A DNA stretch of 64,000 nt, taken from assembly GCA_964458415.1 (NCBI GenBank), contig CAYWIT010000013.1:10826-74825 (forward strand). The letters run 5' to 3'. Below the pieces are notes generated by a model. The model searched no databases, was not told where the DNA came from, and was given only the letters and a program-made list of their open reading frames with translations. This document shows, one piece after another, positions 34,458 to 43,505 of the stretch (the stretch's first letter is position 1; the number at the start of each line of letters is the position of its first letter). This DNA is from CAYWIT01 sp964458415 (GTDB lineage: Bacteria; Pseudomonadota; Alphaproteobacteria; Micavibrionales; UBA2020). A program made the translations under genes and the position numbers.

Positions 34458-36499
34458 TGCGCAGGAACGGGCTCGACAGACGGCGCGGGCTGCGGCGCCG
34501 GCGCGCCACCGAAAAGGCCGCCGCCCAGAAGGTTTTGCAAAGCGGCATCCGGATCGGCCTTCAGTTCCTTGCGGAACTCTTTAAGGTTTCCTTTCAGCTG
34601 CTTGCCCTGCTCTTTCACGTTTTTAAGCGTTTCCTTGGCGTTTTCGGGGTTCTCGATCACATCCCGAACGACGCTGGCATAATCAGGCTTGACCTTGATG
34701 TTATTGAACGGCCCCTTGATATCGACAGGAATGCCAATTCCCTTCGCTCCCTCCACCGCCGAGGAGGCGGTCAGGATCGGCGTCACGCGATAATCCAGCC
34801 GTTTTTTCGGCAGATCAATCGACCCTGCACCCGAAGCCTGCACCAGCGGCCCCTTCATGCGCAAATCCTGATTGGTGGCAACCCCGTTGACAACGACAAA
34901 GGTTCCGCCAAGCTCGACGAAATCCGTCTTGCCTTCGCCCACGCCGATATTACTGAGATGCTGTTGAACCATTTTGGCGATATTGACAAGATCAATGCCT
35001 TCCAGTGCACCGTTACGGAACATCACTTTGCCGTCACCGGTCAGACTGTTGACAATCGCCTTTTGACTGTTCCCTGTCGCCATCACTGCGACTTCAGCAT
35101 CCATCGTTCCGCTCAGTTTTTTGAAATCGGCAAAGGTTTCCAGCACAGGTCTGGCCTGCACGCCGGACATGTTGAAACGGAAAGACAGCGGCGTTGCCGC
35201 AGACGCAGCATTGAGCGTAAACTCGGACATCACCTTACCTCCAAACAATGTCGCTTCGGTCGAGGTGAATTTCAGATTTCCGTCGCGCAACACGACTTTC
35301 AGGCCGCTCGGCCCGACATCCGCCCCTTTCAAGGAAAACCCTTTGGTCTGCAGGATCAAATCCGCATCCATGCTGCGCAGGCTGCTGAAATCCATCGGGG
35401 TTTCATCCCAGTCCTGCTGTGCCGCCGATTTTTTGCCAGCGCCGTCTTTTGCATTCTGCGCTGTTTTATCCGCGCCGCCAATAAAACGGTCAAGGTCAAG
35501 ATGACTCACCCCCAGACGCGCCTCGATAAAAGGCCGCACGCCTTCCAGAGAAACGGAAGCCGTCCCGCCCGCCTCGATATCGTCAAGCTTCAAAACAGCG
35601 CCTTGCAGCGCAATCTGCTTCGAGGACAATGTCGTTTCGGCATCAAACGATATCTTTGTAAAAGGCAGATCCTTTTGAGCATTCCCCGTCGCCCAAACCA
35701 GAAGATCAGACAAGGATGCGATAGAAGCATTAGCTTTGCCGGTAAAAAAATCTCCCTTCAAAGACAGCGCGCCCTCCAGACTTGCCTCCATAACATCGGT
35801 CTTGATTTGGATATTGCCGGGGGAGACCTTCCCCTTGATGAAATCCATCGGCTTTTCAAGGTAAAGCACAAAATTCACGCGCTTGTCACGGAAAGTAACC
35901 GCGCCATCCATCTGGAATGCGCTTTGCAGATCCGGATAAACAATACTCACGTCAATATTATCGAGTGCATAATCGTCGCCTGTTGCCCCGTCCGCATAAA
36001 ACAGCTTTCCATTGCTGACATCAAAAGATCCGAATTTAAAGCCGATATCCTGCGGCACAGCCATGGCGTCCGTTTCCTTGGTATCTGCGCCTTTTTCAGG
36101 TTCGGTTTTTTTCTGCGTGGCGAGATCCCAGTTGCCCTTGCCATCGGCATCCTTTTCAAGATTCACAACCGGCGCCTTTAGAATAAATTTTTTGACCTCG
36201 ACCTGTTTGCGCAGCAACGGCTGCACGGCCAGCCGCAGCTCGACCTCCCCCAGTTCCAGCAACTGCGGCGCTTTTGCCCAAGAGGCGTTGCTGACCGTCA
36301 CGTCATTCAGACGAAACCCGATATTGGGGAAAAACGAGAAACGCTCCGCCCCCCAAGCCAGATCACGCCCGGTTTTTTCATGAAAAACAGTTTTCGCCTG
36401 TGCCGTGAGTTTTTCTACAGAAACCAGCTGCGTGACGGCGAAAATGCCGCCCCCTATCAGCCCCCCCAGCACCAGAAGAACGATCAGAAATTTTTTCAT
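34454..36499 (-). CDS. AsmA-family protein
   Basis: A 681-residue envelope protein: one N-terminal transmembrane helix (FLIVLLVLGGLIGGGIFAV) and a long periplasmic part rich in beta strands. N-terminal AsmA features (FHEKTGRDLAWGAERFSFFP, ELGEVELRLAVQPLLRKQVE, LKAPVVNLEKDADGKGNWDL) and the C-terminal AsmA_2 region (NIAKMVQQHLSNIGVGEGKT, YRVTPILTASSAVEGAKGIG) are both present. AsmA-like proteins are thought to carry phospholipid between membranes. It is the first gene of a four-gene run with 4-8-bp overlaps. Confidence 0.9.
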   Translation of the reverse strand: MKKFLIVLLVLGGLIGGGIFAVTQLVSVEKLTAQAKTVFHEKTGRDLAWGAERFSFFPNIGFRLNDVTVSNASWAKAPQLLELGEVELRLAVQPLLRKQVEVKKFILKAPVVNLEKDADGKGNWDLATQKKTEPEKGADTKETDAMAVPQDIGFKFGSFDVSNGKLFYADGATGDDYALDNIDVSIVYPDLQSAFQMDGAVTFRDKRVNFVLYLEKPMDFIKGKVSPGNIQIKTDVMEASLEGALSLKGDFFTGKANASIASLSDLLVWATGNAQKDLPFTKISFDAETTLSSKQIALQGAVLKLDDIEAGGTASVSLEGVRPFIEARLGVSHLDLDRFIGGADKTAQNAKDGAGKKSAAQQDWDETPMDFSSLRSMDADLILQTKGFSLKGADVGPSGLKVVLRDGNLKFTSTEATLFGGKVMSEFTLNAASAATPLSFRFNMSGVQARPVLETFADFKKLSGTMDAEVAVMATGNSQKAIVNSLTGDGKVMFRNGALEGIDLVNIAKMVQQHLSNIGVGEGKTDFVELGGTFVVVNGVATNQDLRMKGPLVQASGAGSIDLPKKRLDYRVTPILTASSAVEGAKGIGIPVDIKGPFNNIKVKPDYASVVRDVIENPENAKETLKNVKEQGKQLKGNLKEFRKELKADPDAALQNLLGGGLFGGAPAPQPAPSVEPVPAQ

Positions 36500-36513
36500 G
36501 TCACATCATCCTC

Positions 36514-38370
36514 TTACTTTTCACCGATTGTCGTCTGGGCATGCGCAAACTGCGTTTCCGGCAGTGCCATAATGGTACAAGCGCCAGAGCATGCCGTTTT
36601 GCGCAACGCCCTTGTGCGCGGCAAAATCTTGCTGAAATAGAATGCCGCCGTTTTCAGCTTGGCATCATAAAATCCGCCACCTGCTTCGGGGTCCGCCTTT
36701 AGCCGCTGCTGCGCCGCCGCCGCCATCCGCACCCACATATGCCCGATCACGACCAGACTCAGCAAGTCCAGATAATCCCGCGCGCCTGCCGCAACATCGC
36801 GCATCGCCTTTCCCTGCTGTCCGGAAACTTTATTCAAAGCCCCCTTGATCTGCAGGCGCAATGTCGTCCAGCGCAGGCGGCAAACTGCAACAACAAGCGG
36901 CCAGAGCAGACAGAAGGAAACGCCCGCTTTACGTGCAGCCCTCACATCGGCAAAAAGCCGCTTCAGATAAGCCCCAAGAAGATTTTCCCGACCGAAAATC
37001 TTGCGTCCCATCAGATCAAGCGCCTGAATCCCGTTGGTTCCCTCATAAGTGCGGGTAATGCGGGCATCGCGCAAAAACTGCTCTATCCCGTGCTCGCGGA
37101 TATAGCCATGACCGCCGAAGACCTGCATCGCCGCCGAAGCATGGGCCTCCGCATTATCAGTCAGATGCGCCTTGACAACAGGCGTGAGCAAATCGACGAT
37201 TTTCTTCGCTGCCCTGCGCGTCACTTCATCATCGTGTTTCAATGAAATATCCAGCTGCAGCGCCACCCAATAGGCCAGCATGCGCGCGCCCTCGGTCTGG
37301 GCCCGCATCGTCATCAAATCGCGTCTAACGTCCGGATGGTGAATGATAGAAACTGCCGGTTTGGCCAGATTTGTGTCATTCACTTTCTGGTCGATCGGCT
37401 GGCCCTGCTTGCGGTCCATCGCATAGATCACCGCATTCTGATAGGCCGCCTCGCTCAGCCCGAGCCCCTGCAGCCCGACGCCAAGACGCGCCTCGTTCAT
37501 CATCACGAACATCGCCTTCATGCCCTTATGCGCCTCGCCCACCAGCCAGCCCGTAGCGCCTTCAAAATTCATCTCGCAGGTGCTATTGGCATGAATGCCC
37601 ATTTTTTCTTCGATCCGGCCGCAGAAAACGGCATTGCGCGCCATTGTCTCCGGCATGAATTTCGGCACCAGAAACAGGCTGATCCCCTTTATACCGGCAG
37701 GCGTCGCCGGATCCTCGATCCGCGCCAGCACCAGATGCACAATATTCGACGACAGGTCGTGTTCGCCCGCGGAAATGAAAATCTTGGTCCCGCTCACGGC
37801 ATAGGATCCATCCGCCTGTTTTACCGCTTTGGTCTTGATCAGGCCAAGATCAGTGCCGCAGTGCGGCTCGGTCAAGCACATCGTGCCGGTCCATTCCCCC
37901 GTGACCAGCTTGGGCAGGAATTTATTTTTCAGTTCATCCGTGCCATATTCGTGCAGCGCATTGTAAGCGCCGTGGCTCAGCCCCGGATACATACCAAAAG
38001 CCATATTGGCCGAGCAAAACATTTCAGAAAGCGCCGTATTCAGCACCAAAGGCATGCCCATGCCGCCATATTGCGGATCACAGGAAATGGACGTAAAGCC
38101 GGATTCACAAAACTGCGCATAGGCTTCCTTGAACCCCTTCGGCGTCGTCACCGTTTTTGCGTCACGATCATAATGACAGCCTTCATGATCGCCACTGGCA
38201 TTCAACGGCGTGAGCACCTCCTCGGTAATCTGCGCCCCCAGCATCAGGAATTGGCCGGCCGTTCCGGCATCCATCGATTCAAAATCCTTGATCCTAGCCA
38301 ATTGCGCAATATCAAGAACTTCATTCAGAATGAAGCGCATATCATCAAGAGGGGCTTTGTACGTAGGCAT
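36514..38370 (-). CDS. Acyl-CoA dehydrogenase (long, FadE-like form with extended C-terminus)
   Basis: A 618-residue flavoenzyme for the first step of fatty acyl-CoA beta-oxidation. Features are LTEPHCGTDLGLIKTKAV, TKIFISAGEHDLSSNIVHLV, MQVFGGHGYIREHGIEQFLR and RITRTYEGTNGIQALDLMGR. The last 150 residues form the acyl-CoA dehydrogenase C-terminal extension seen in roughly 600-residue members. Start ATG 38370 (MPTYKAPL) is chosen because GGAG lies seven bases upstream; 12 extra residues of open frame lack support. It precedes the asmA-like gene by 15 bp. Confidence 0.92.
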   Translation of the reverse strand: MPTYKAPLDDMRFILNEVLDIAQLARIKDFESMDAGTAGQFLMLGAQITEEVLTPLNASGDHEGCHYDRDAKTVTTPKGFKEAYAQFCESGFTSISCDPQYGGMGMPLVLNTALSEMFCSANMAFGMYPGLSHGAYNALHEYGTDELKNKFLPKLVTGEWTGTMCLTEPHCGTDLGLIKTKAVKQADGSYAVSGTKIFISAGEHDLSSNIVHLVLARIEDPATPAGIKGISLFLVPKFMPETMARNAVFCGRIEEKMGIHANSTCEMNFEGATGWLVGEAHKGMKAMFVMMNEARLGVGLQGLGLSEAAYQNAVIYAMDRKQGQPIDQKVNDTNLAKPAVSIIHHPDVRRDLMTMRAQTEGARMLAYWVALQLDISLKHDDEVTRRAAKKIVDLLTPVVKAHLTDNAEAHASAAMQVFGGHGYIREHGIEQFLRDARITRTYEGTNGIQALDLMGRKIFGRENLLGAYLKRLFADVRAARKAGVSFCLLWPLVVAVCRLRWTTLRLQIKGALNKVSGQQGKAMRDVAAGARDYLDLLSLVVIGHMWVRMAAAAQQRLKADPEAGGGFYDAKLKTAAFYFSKILPRTRALRKTACSGACTIMALPETQFAHAQTTIGEK

Positions 38371-38477
38371 GATTTCTCCGGCTGTGATTGTTTTCAGCAC
38401 GGCCATTTTACAGGACTGGGGGAGACAAAACAGTAAAAAACGCGTATTTATTTATATGTATAAGGTTATGGCAAAAA

Positions 38478-38499
38478 GCGGAGGCTAATGAGCCCCCGC
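38478..38499 (-). terminator. Hairpin terminator after the VWA-protein gene
   Basis: gcggaggct (38478-38486) and agcccccgc (38491-38499) form a stem with T-runs on both sides (TTTTT on the minus side, TTTTTTT on the plus side). It lies 22 bp downstream of the VWA gene stop, so it most likely ends the sigma-factor operon. Confidence 0.6.
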
Positions 38500-38521
38500 C
38501 TTTTTTTCCGTGCCTTCTCTC

Positions 38522-40537
38522 TTATTGTTGCTGCGGTTCCAGCGCCGCCGCCGTCTTGGCCAGCCGCACCAGATTGACAAACTCGGTCCGGTAGCCAAAT
38601 TCATCCCTGCCACGGGCATTGTTCGCCATCTCGATCACCTGATCATAGGTCAGCGCACCAGCGAACTTGCTCCCTTTGAGTAATTGCCCGAAACCCGCCA
38701 CCGCAGAAGCAAAGCGCACATCATCGGAAAGCGTATCAACCGCCTGCTCGTCTGCTTTGGTAATTGGCAGCGTCATTAATACGCTGGTATCGCTATCCGG
38801 TTTCTTATACCGAATTTTCAGGAAAGCCAGCTCATCCACATTCTTCGCCTGTTCCGCTCCGCTTGTTTTTTCACCGTAGCGCAGAGCATCCAGCAGCGGC
38901 GGGTTTCCAGCAGGGGTAATCTCGTATATCGCCGTCACCGCATGCCCCGCGCCGACTTCGCCTGCATCCACTTTATCATTATTAAAGTCTTCACGGTTCA
39001 GATGGCGGGTTTCATAGCCGATCAGGCGATATTCAGATACAGCGGCAGGGTTGAATTCGACCTGAATCTTGACATCCTTGGCGATGGTGAACAACGTTGA
39101 ATTCGCCTCCTCCACCAACACCTTGCGCGCCTCGTTCAGATTGTCGATATAGGCCGCATTACCATTACCGTTTTGCGCCAGCGTCTGCATAATCTGGTCG
39201 TTGTAATTCCCCTGACCGAAGCCCAGCACCGAAAGGAAAATTCCCTTGTCGCGCTGCCGTTCGACGAAGTCCTGCAGCTCCTCTGGATTGGTGATGCCGA
39301 CATTGAAATCCCCATCCGTCGCCAGCAAAATGCGGTTGTTGCCGCCCTTGATAAAGGACTGTTCCGCCAGATGATAGGCCTGCCGGATTCCCTCCGCCCC
39401 TGCCGTCGCACCGCCGGCATTCAGATTGTCCAGCGCCGCGATAATTTTCTGCTTGTCGCTGACCTTGGTCGGTTCCAGCACCGTTCCGGCTGATCCGGCA
39501 TAAACAACGATCGCAACGGTATCCTCCGGTTGCAAGCTGTCGAGCATCATCTTGAACGAATTTTTCAGCAGCGGCAGTTTATCCGGACTATTCATCGAGC
39601 CCGACGTGTCCAGCAGGAAAACAAGGTTGGATTTCGGCTTCTCCTGAATCTCATAGCCCTTGATGCCGATATGAATGATCTTGTTGCCATCTTTCCATGG
39701 CGATTTGAACACCGCCACCGTCGGCTTGAAAGGATCGGCCCCCGCCTGCGGCACGGCATAGTTATAATCGAAATAATTGATCAGCTCTTCGATCCGCACA
39801 GCGTCTTTTTGCGGCAGGATCCCATTGTTCAGCTGACGGCGCATGAAACTGTAGGATGCCGTATCTACATCAATCGAGAAGGTTGAAACCGGCTCCGCCA
39901 TCACAGATTTGACGCTGTTTTCTTCAAAGTCCTGAAACCTGTCACGCCCCACGTCTTTATAAAACGACTGCTGTATCTGATCCGAAATAACGGGCATTGA
40001 AGATGGCGCAACCATATTGATCGTGGCCATATCCATTTCCTGAGACATTCTGCTAGGCGCGCTAGCCACAGGAACTGCCATCTCCATGACTTTTCCCGCC
40101 TGCCGCTCATTTTTTTTGGCTTTCTGTTCGACTTCTGCCAACGTCCGTATTTCTTTCAATGCCTCTTCCTGCGGCGCGACAAGGCTCACCGCCGCATCCT
40201 GAACCGGCGTTGCCGTCCCAAGCGATTTTACGCCCGTCATCTGTTCCATCTGCTGCGCGATAAAGGGCATCCCCAGAACCCCGACCAGCGCGGCCAAGGC
40301 GACTCCTCCCATCAATCCCGATGCGACATAGCGTTTTTTCATGATAAATCTCCTGACATTGTTGATTGCGTTTCCAATGTCAGTCAGACGAAGCAGGGCA
40401 TTGAGTCCTTGGGTCTTTTTTTGCGTTTTTTTATCAAAAGCCGCAACGGCGCGCTCAACCGCCTGATTTTCCATGACTTTATCATGTTCTGGCGCGTGCA
40501 AATGGCCCAGCATTTCCCGGATTTTCTGTTCATCCAT
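38522..40537 (-). CDS. VWA-domain membrane protein (YfbK-like), co-operonic with an ECF sigma factor
   Basis: A 671-residue protein. A cytoplasmic N-terminus of about 75 residues precedes one transmembrane helix (VASGLMGGVALAALVGVLGM). The exported part has the YfbK-type N-terminal domain (STFSIDVDTASYSFMRRQLN, VRIEELINYFDY) and a von Willebrand factor A domain with an intact metal site (FLLDTSGSMNSPDKLPLLKN). A DUF3520-like end (ALTYDQVIEMANNARGRDEF) follows. ATG 40537 has GGAGGTG upstream and overlaps the sigma gene by 8 bp. The N-terminus may serve as anti-sigma factor; that is inference from position and topology. Confidence 0.85.
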   Translation of the reverse strand: MDEQKIREMLGHLHAPEHDKVMENQAVERAVAAFDKKTQKKTQGLNALLRLTDIGNAINNVRRFIMKKRYVASGLMGGVALAALVGVLGMPFIAQQMEQMTGVKSLGTATPVQDAAVSLVAPQEEALKEIRTLAEVEQKAKKNERQAGKVMEMAVPVASAPSRMSQEMDMATINMVAPSSMPVISDQIQQSFYKDVGRDRFQDFEENSVKSVMAEPVSTFSIDVDTASYSFMRRQLNNGILPQKDAVRIEELINYFDYNYAVPQAGADPFKPTVAVFKSPWKDGNKIIHIGIKGYEIQEKPKSNLVFLLDTSGSMNSPDKLPLLKNSFKMMLDSLQPEDTVAIVVYAGSAGTVLEPTKVSDKQKIIAALDNLNAGGATAGAEGIRQAYHLAEQSFIKGGNNRILLATDGDFNVGITNPEELQDFVERQRDKGIFLSVLGFGQGNYNDQIMQTLAQNGNGNAAYIDNLNEARKVLVEEANSTLFTIAKDVKIQVEFNPAAVSEYRLIGYETRHLNREDFNNDKVDAGEVGAGHAVTAIYEITPAGNPPLLDALRYGEKTSGAEQAKNVDELAFLKIRYKKPDSDTSVLMTLPITKADEQAVDTLSDDVRFASAVAGFGQLLKGSKFAGALTYDQVIEMANNARGRDEFGYRTEFVNLVRLAKTAAALEPQQQ

Positions 40538-41141
40538 GACACACCTCCGCAATGACAAGGAGAGCAAAGCTCCACAAAAGTGATTTCAGCTTCACGACGC
40601 CGCGTTCGACCCCGTCCAGAAAGGTGCTGATTTTCTTGCGCGCTTCATGAATACGCCATGATATTGTGCCTTCCGAACAGTCCAGTGCAACAGCGGCTTC
40701 CTTATGACTCAACCCCTGCCAGCAGACCAGCACAACCGTTTCCCGCAGCGCCGCTGGCAGCACGGCGAGCGCTCTGAGCATATCCTTTTGCTGCATCTGT
40801 TCTTCCGGTGTCGGCGCCGCCGAAGCCTGCACGACGTCCTCATATAACGGCATTTCTCGGCTATTCTGGCGACCGCTGGCGCGTTGGTGGTCGCGCGTCA
40901 TGTTCAGCACAAGACGGTAAAGCCATGTTGTAAAAGCGGATTCAAAGCGGAAACGCCCGAGCGCTGCTGCCAGCCGGATAGCGGAATCCTGTGCGATATC
41001 CTCCGCCTGTTCACGATTGCCGCAAAGCTTCCACGCCACCTTGAACATGAACCCATAATGACGCCGGACCAGCGCCGCAAAAGCCGCGCGATCCCCGGCC
41101 TGCGCTTTATGAATCAGATCGTCATCTATTTCCTGTTTCAT
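40530..41141 (-). CDS. ECF-family RNA polymerase sigma factor with hydrophobic C-terminal tail
   Basis: A 203-residue sigma-70 family factor. Region 2 is seen as DRAAFAALVRRHYGFMFKVA with the -10-binding stretch FRFESAFTTWLYRLVLNMTR. Region 4 is LPAALRETVVLVCWQGLSHK, EAAVALDCSEGTISWRIHEA. Residues after about 185 form an unusual hydrophobic tail (LLWSFALLVIAEVC) that could touch the membrane. The stop overlaps the start of the VWA-protein gene by 8 bp, the common arrangement for a sigma factor and its regulator. Confidence 0.9.
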   Translation of the reverse strand: MKQEIDDDLIHKAQAGDRAAFAALVRRHYGFMFKVAWKLCGNREQAEDIAQDSAIRLAAALGRFRFESAFTTWLYRLVLNMTRDHQRASGRQNSREMPLYEDVVQASAAPTPEEQMQQKDMLRALAVLPAALRETVVLVCWQGLSHKEAAVALDCSEGTISWRIHEARKKISTFLDGVERGVVKLKSLLWSFALLVIAEVCHG

Positions 41142-41200
41142 GCCGGACAGCCTCTCCTCTGAAAGTTGGACGCCCTGACGCCCCCTTTCCTTGGAAAAAT

Positions 41201-42649
41201 TTAGCCTTCATGCACAAGAATGTTGCGGAACTGCCATGGATCATCCATGTCCACATCCTCGGGGAACAAGCTTGGACGGCCGGACAGCGGCGTCCAATCC
41301 GTATAATACCCCTTGACCGTGCCCAGATACGGCATTTGCAGTTCCAGACAGCGGCGGAAATCCATTTCATCCGCCTCGACAATGCCCCGCGCCGGATTTT
41401 CCAGCGCCCAGACCATCCCCGCCATAATCGCCGAAGTCACCTGCAACCCCGTGGCGTTCTGATAAGGAGCCAGCGCACGGGTTTCCTCGATTGTCAGCTG
41501 CGAACCGTACCAATAAGCATTTTTGCCATGGCCATAGATCAGCACGCCCAACTCGTCGCGCCCATCGATGATTTCATCCTCGCCAAGAATATGCCAGTTG
41601 GCCTGTGGTCTGCCCGCGTTACCGAACAGTTCATCCAAAGACAGGATAGCATCATTGCAAGGATGATAGGCATAGTGGCAGGTCGGGCGGTATTCCGGAC
41701 AGTCTCCCTCGCCCACCGTATAATAATCCGCAATCGAAATCGCCTCGTTATGCGTAACCAACCGCGAGAATTGCGGCCCCGGCGTCGGACACCAACTGCG
41801 GATACGCGTATTGGCGCCGGGCTGCAGCATATAAATTGCCGCCTGACAGCCCTCCTTGTGACGCCGCCCGCGCTTGGGCATCCACTCCTCATGGCTCCCC
41901 CAGCCCAGTTCTGCAGGCTGCTGCCCTTCGCAGATAAACCCGTCTACCGACCAGGTATTGATAAAACAGTTCAGCTTTTTTGGCATTTTTGCCCTTTGTG
42001 TATCACGCTCGGCAATATGAATGCCTTTGGTGCCGGTCTTTTGCATCAAGCGCGCCCATTCCTTGCGCGTCGTCGGTTCGACGAATTTCAGGTTCATTTC
42101 CGTGGCAATATCCAGCAACGCCTTTTTGACAAACCAGGAGACCATACCGGGATTGGCCCCGCAGCAGGAAACTGCCGTAATTCCGGAAGGATTATTCCGG
42201 CGCTCGGCCAGAACAGATTCACGCAAGGCATAATTGGAGCGCTCGGAAGCCGAGGATTCCCCGTTAAAATAAAATCCGGCCCAAGGCTCGGTGACCGTAT
42301 CAATATAGAAAACATTCTTTTCACGGCAAAGCTTCATGACATCCACGGAAGAAACGTCCACGGACACGTTCACGCAGAATCCCTGCCCTTCACCCGTTGT
42401 CAGCAACGGCGTCAGCAGTTCCTGATAATTGTCCCTATTGATCTCCGCTTTGATAAAGCGGATGCCGCGCTCGTCCAGCAGCTTGCGATTTCTGTCATCC
42501 GGATCAACCACGACAAGACGCTTGGGATCATATTCAAAATGCCTTTCCAGCAAAGGCAGAAAGCCTCTCCCGATAGAGCCAAAACCAATCATCACGATTG
42601 GACCAGTGATTTTTGCATGAACGGTGTGTTTTGCGTTTTCGTTTGTCAT
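41201..42649 (-). CDS. hss: Homospermidine synthase
   Basis: A 482-residue NAD-dependent enzyme that joins two putrescines (or putrescine and spermidine) to sym-homospermidine, a common alphaproteobacterial polyamine. N-terminal Rossmann motif VMIGFGSIGRGFLPLLERHF, then VDTVTEPWAGFYF-like FYIDTVTEPWAGFYF, SCCGANPGMVSWFVKKAL and NAYWYGSQLTIEETRALAPY. Length matches the family. It is monocistronic, with a TTAA-N7-TTAA sequence 57 bp upstream of its start. Confidence 0.95.
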   Translation of the reverse strand: MTNENAKHTVHAKITGPIVMIGFGSIGRGFLPLLERHFEYDPKRLVVVDPDDRNRKLLDERGIRFIKAEINRDNYQELLTPLLTTGEGQGFCVNVSVDVSSVDVMKLCREKNVFYIDTVTEPWAGFYFNGESSASERSNYALRESVLAERRNNPSGITAVSCCGANPGMVSWFVKKALLDIATEMNLKFVEPTTRKEWARLMQKTGTKGIHIAERDTQRAKMPKKLNCFINTWSVDGFICEGQQPAELGWGSHEEWMPKRGRRHKEGCQAAIYMLQPGANTRIRSWCPTPGPQFSRLVTHNEAISIADYYTVGEGDCPEYRPTCHYAYHPCNDAILSLDELFGNAGRPQANWHILGEDEIIDGRDELGVLIYGHGKNAYWYGSQLTIEETRALAPYQNATGLQVTSAIMAGMVWALENPARGIVEADEMDFRRCLELQMPYLGTVKGYYTDWTPLSGRPSLFPEDVDMDDPWQFRNILVHEG

Positions 42650-42705
42650 AATATTCTCCCATAGCTGAAGCGCTATTTTCTTCTTCTTAAGATGGATACT
42701 TTTAT

Positions 42706-42720
42706 TTAATTAATGATTAA
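42706..42720 (-). promoter_or_regulatory. CtrA-box-like TTAA-N7-TTAA upstream of hss
   Basis: Perfect match to the full CtrA consensus at 42706-42720, reading ttaattaatgattaa. It lies in the short gap between hss and radC, upstream of hss. The surrounding DNA is AT-rich, so a chance match is possible. Confidence 0.35.
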
Positions 42721-42785
42721 AAGGCAACCATTTTATGAAATATGTTCGGAGGGGGAAACCCAGCAAAATACCCACCCTGTCCGGA

Positions 42786-43505
42786 CTACCCCGTAAATTC
42801 CATGATTCCGAGCGACTTGAAGCTGACATGCCCGCTCTCGGAAATGATAATATGGTCATGGACATAAATGCCCAGTGCCCCTGCCGCCCGGATAATATCC
42901 TCCGTCATCATCAGGTCTGAATCTGACGGCATCGGATCGCCGCTCGGATGGTTATGCACCAGAATGAGCGCCGTTGCCCCGATTTCCAGCGCGCGTTTGA
43001 CGATCTCGCGGGGATAGACGGGCGTATGGTCCACCGTGCCGACTTGCTGCACCTCGTCCCCCATCAACTGGTTCTGCCGATTGAGAAACAGCACACGGAA
43101 CTGCTCCCGCTTTTCATGCGCCATGGCCACCGTGCAGTAATCGATCAGTTTCTGCCACGAATTCAACAGCGGCTTTTTTCGGACATCGTCCATCAGCGCA
43201 CGCTGCGTCAGGGCATGAATTGTTTTGATCAACACAGCCGAATTTTCACTCAGCCCTTTTATACTTTTCAGCTCCTCAAGCGGCGCTCCCAATACGCCAG
43301 CGACGCTGCCAAACCTTGCCAACAGCGTCTTGGCCAGCGGCTTGACATCACGGCGGGGAAGAGCCGTAAAAAGCATCAGCTCCAGCAATTCATAACTTTC
43401 AAAGGCCCCCGGCCCAGACTTGAGGAAACGCGCGCGTAAACGGTCACGGTGACCGGCATGATGCGGTTTTTCAATGACAGGTGTTTCTTGATCGTCATCA
43501 GACAT
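42786..43505 (-). CDS. radC: RadC-family (JAB/MPN domain) protein
   Basis: A 239-residue protein. The N-terminal UPF0758 helical part (LRARFLKSGPGAFESYELLE, LARFGSVAGVLGAPLEELKS) leads to a JAB/MPN metal-binding domain with FLNRQNQLMGDE, the HNHPSGDPMPSDSDLMMT box and the catalytic-type Glu. Despite the old name, no repair role is established. The start overlaps the stop of map by 8 bp. Confidence 0.93.
   Translation of the reverse strand: MSDDDQETPVIEKPHHAGHRDRLRARFLKSGPGAFESYELLELMLFTALPRRDVKPLAKTLLARFGSVAGVLGAPLEELKSIKGLSENSAVLIKTIHALTQRALMDDVRKKPLLNSWQKLIDYCTVAMAHEKREQFRVLFLNRQNQLMGDEVQQVGTVDHTPVYPREIVKRALEIGATALILVHNHPSGDPMPSDSDLMMTEDIIRAAGALGIYVHDHIIISESGHVSFKSLGIMEFTG

Noticed and set aside
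34457..36181. A 574-codon open frame on the plus strand
   Set aside because: It lies antisense to the clearly real AsmA-family gene and is rich in Arg, His and Gln, as mirror frames of GC-rich genes are. The same applies to long antisense frames at 1466-2872, 25694-27019, 28561-29895, 37336-38436 and 41210-42664.
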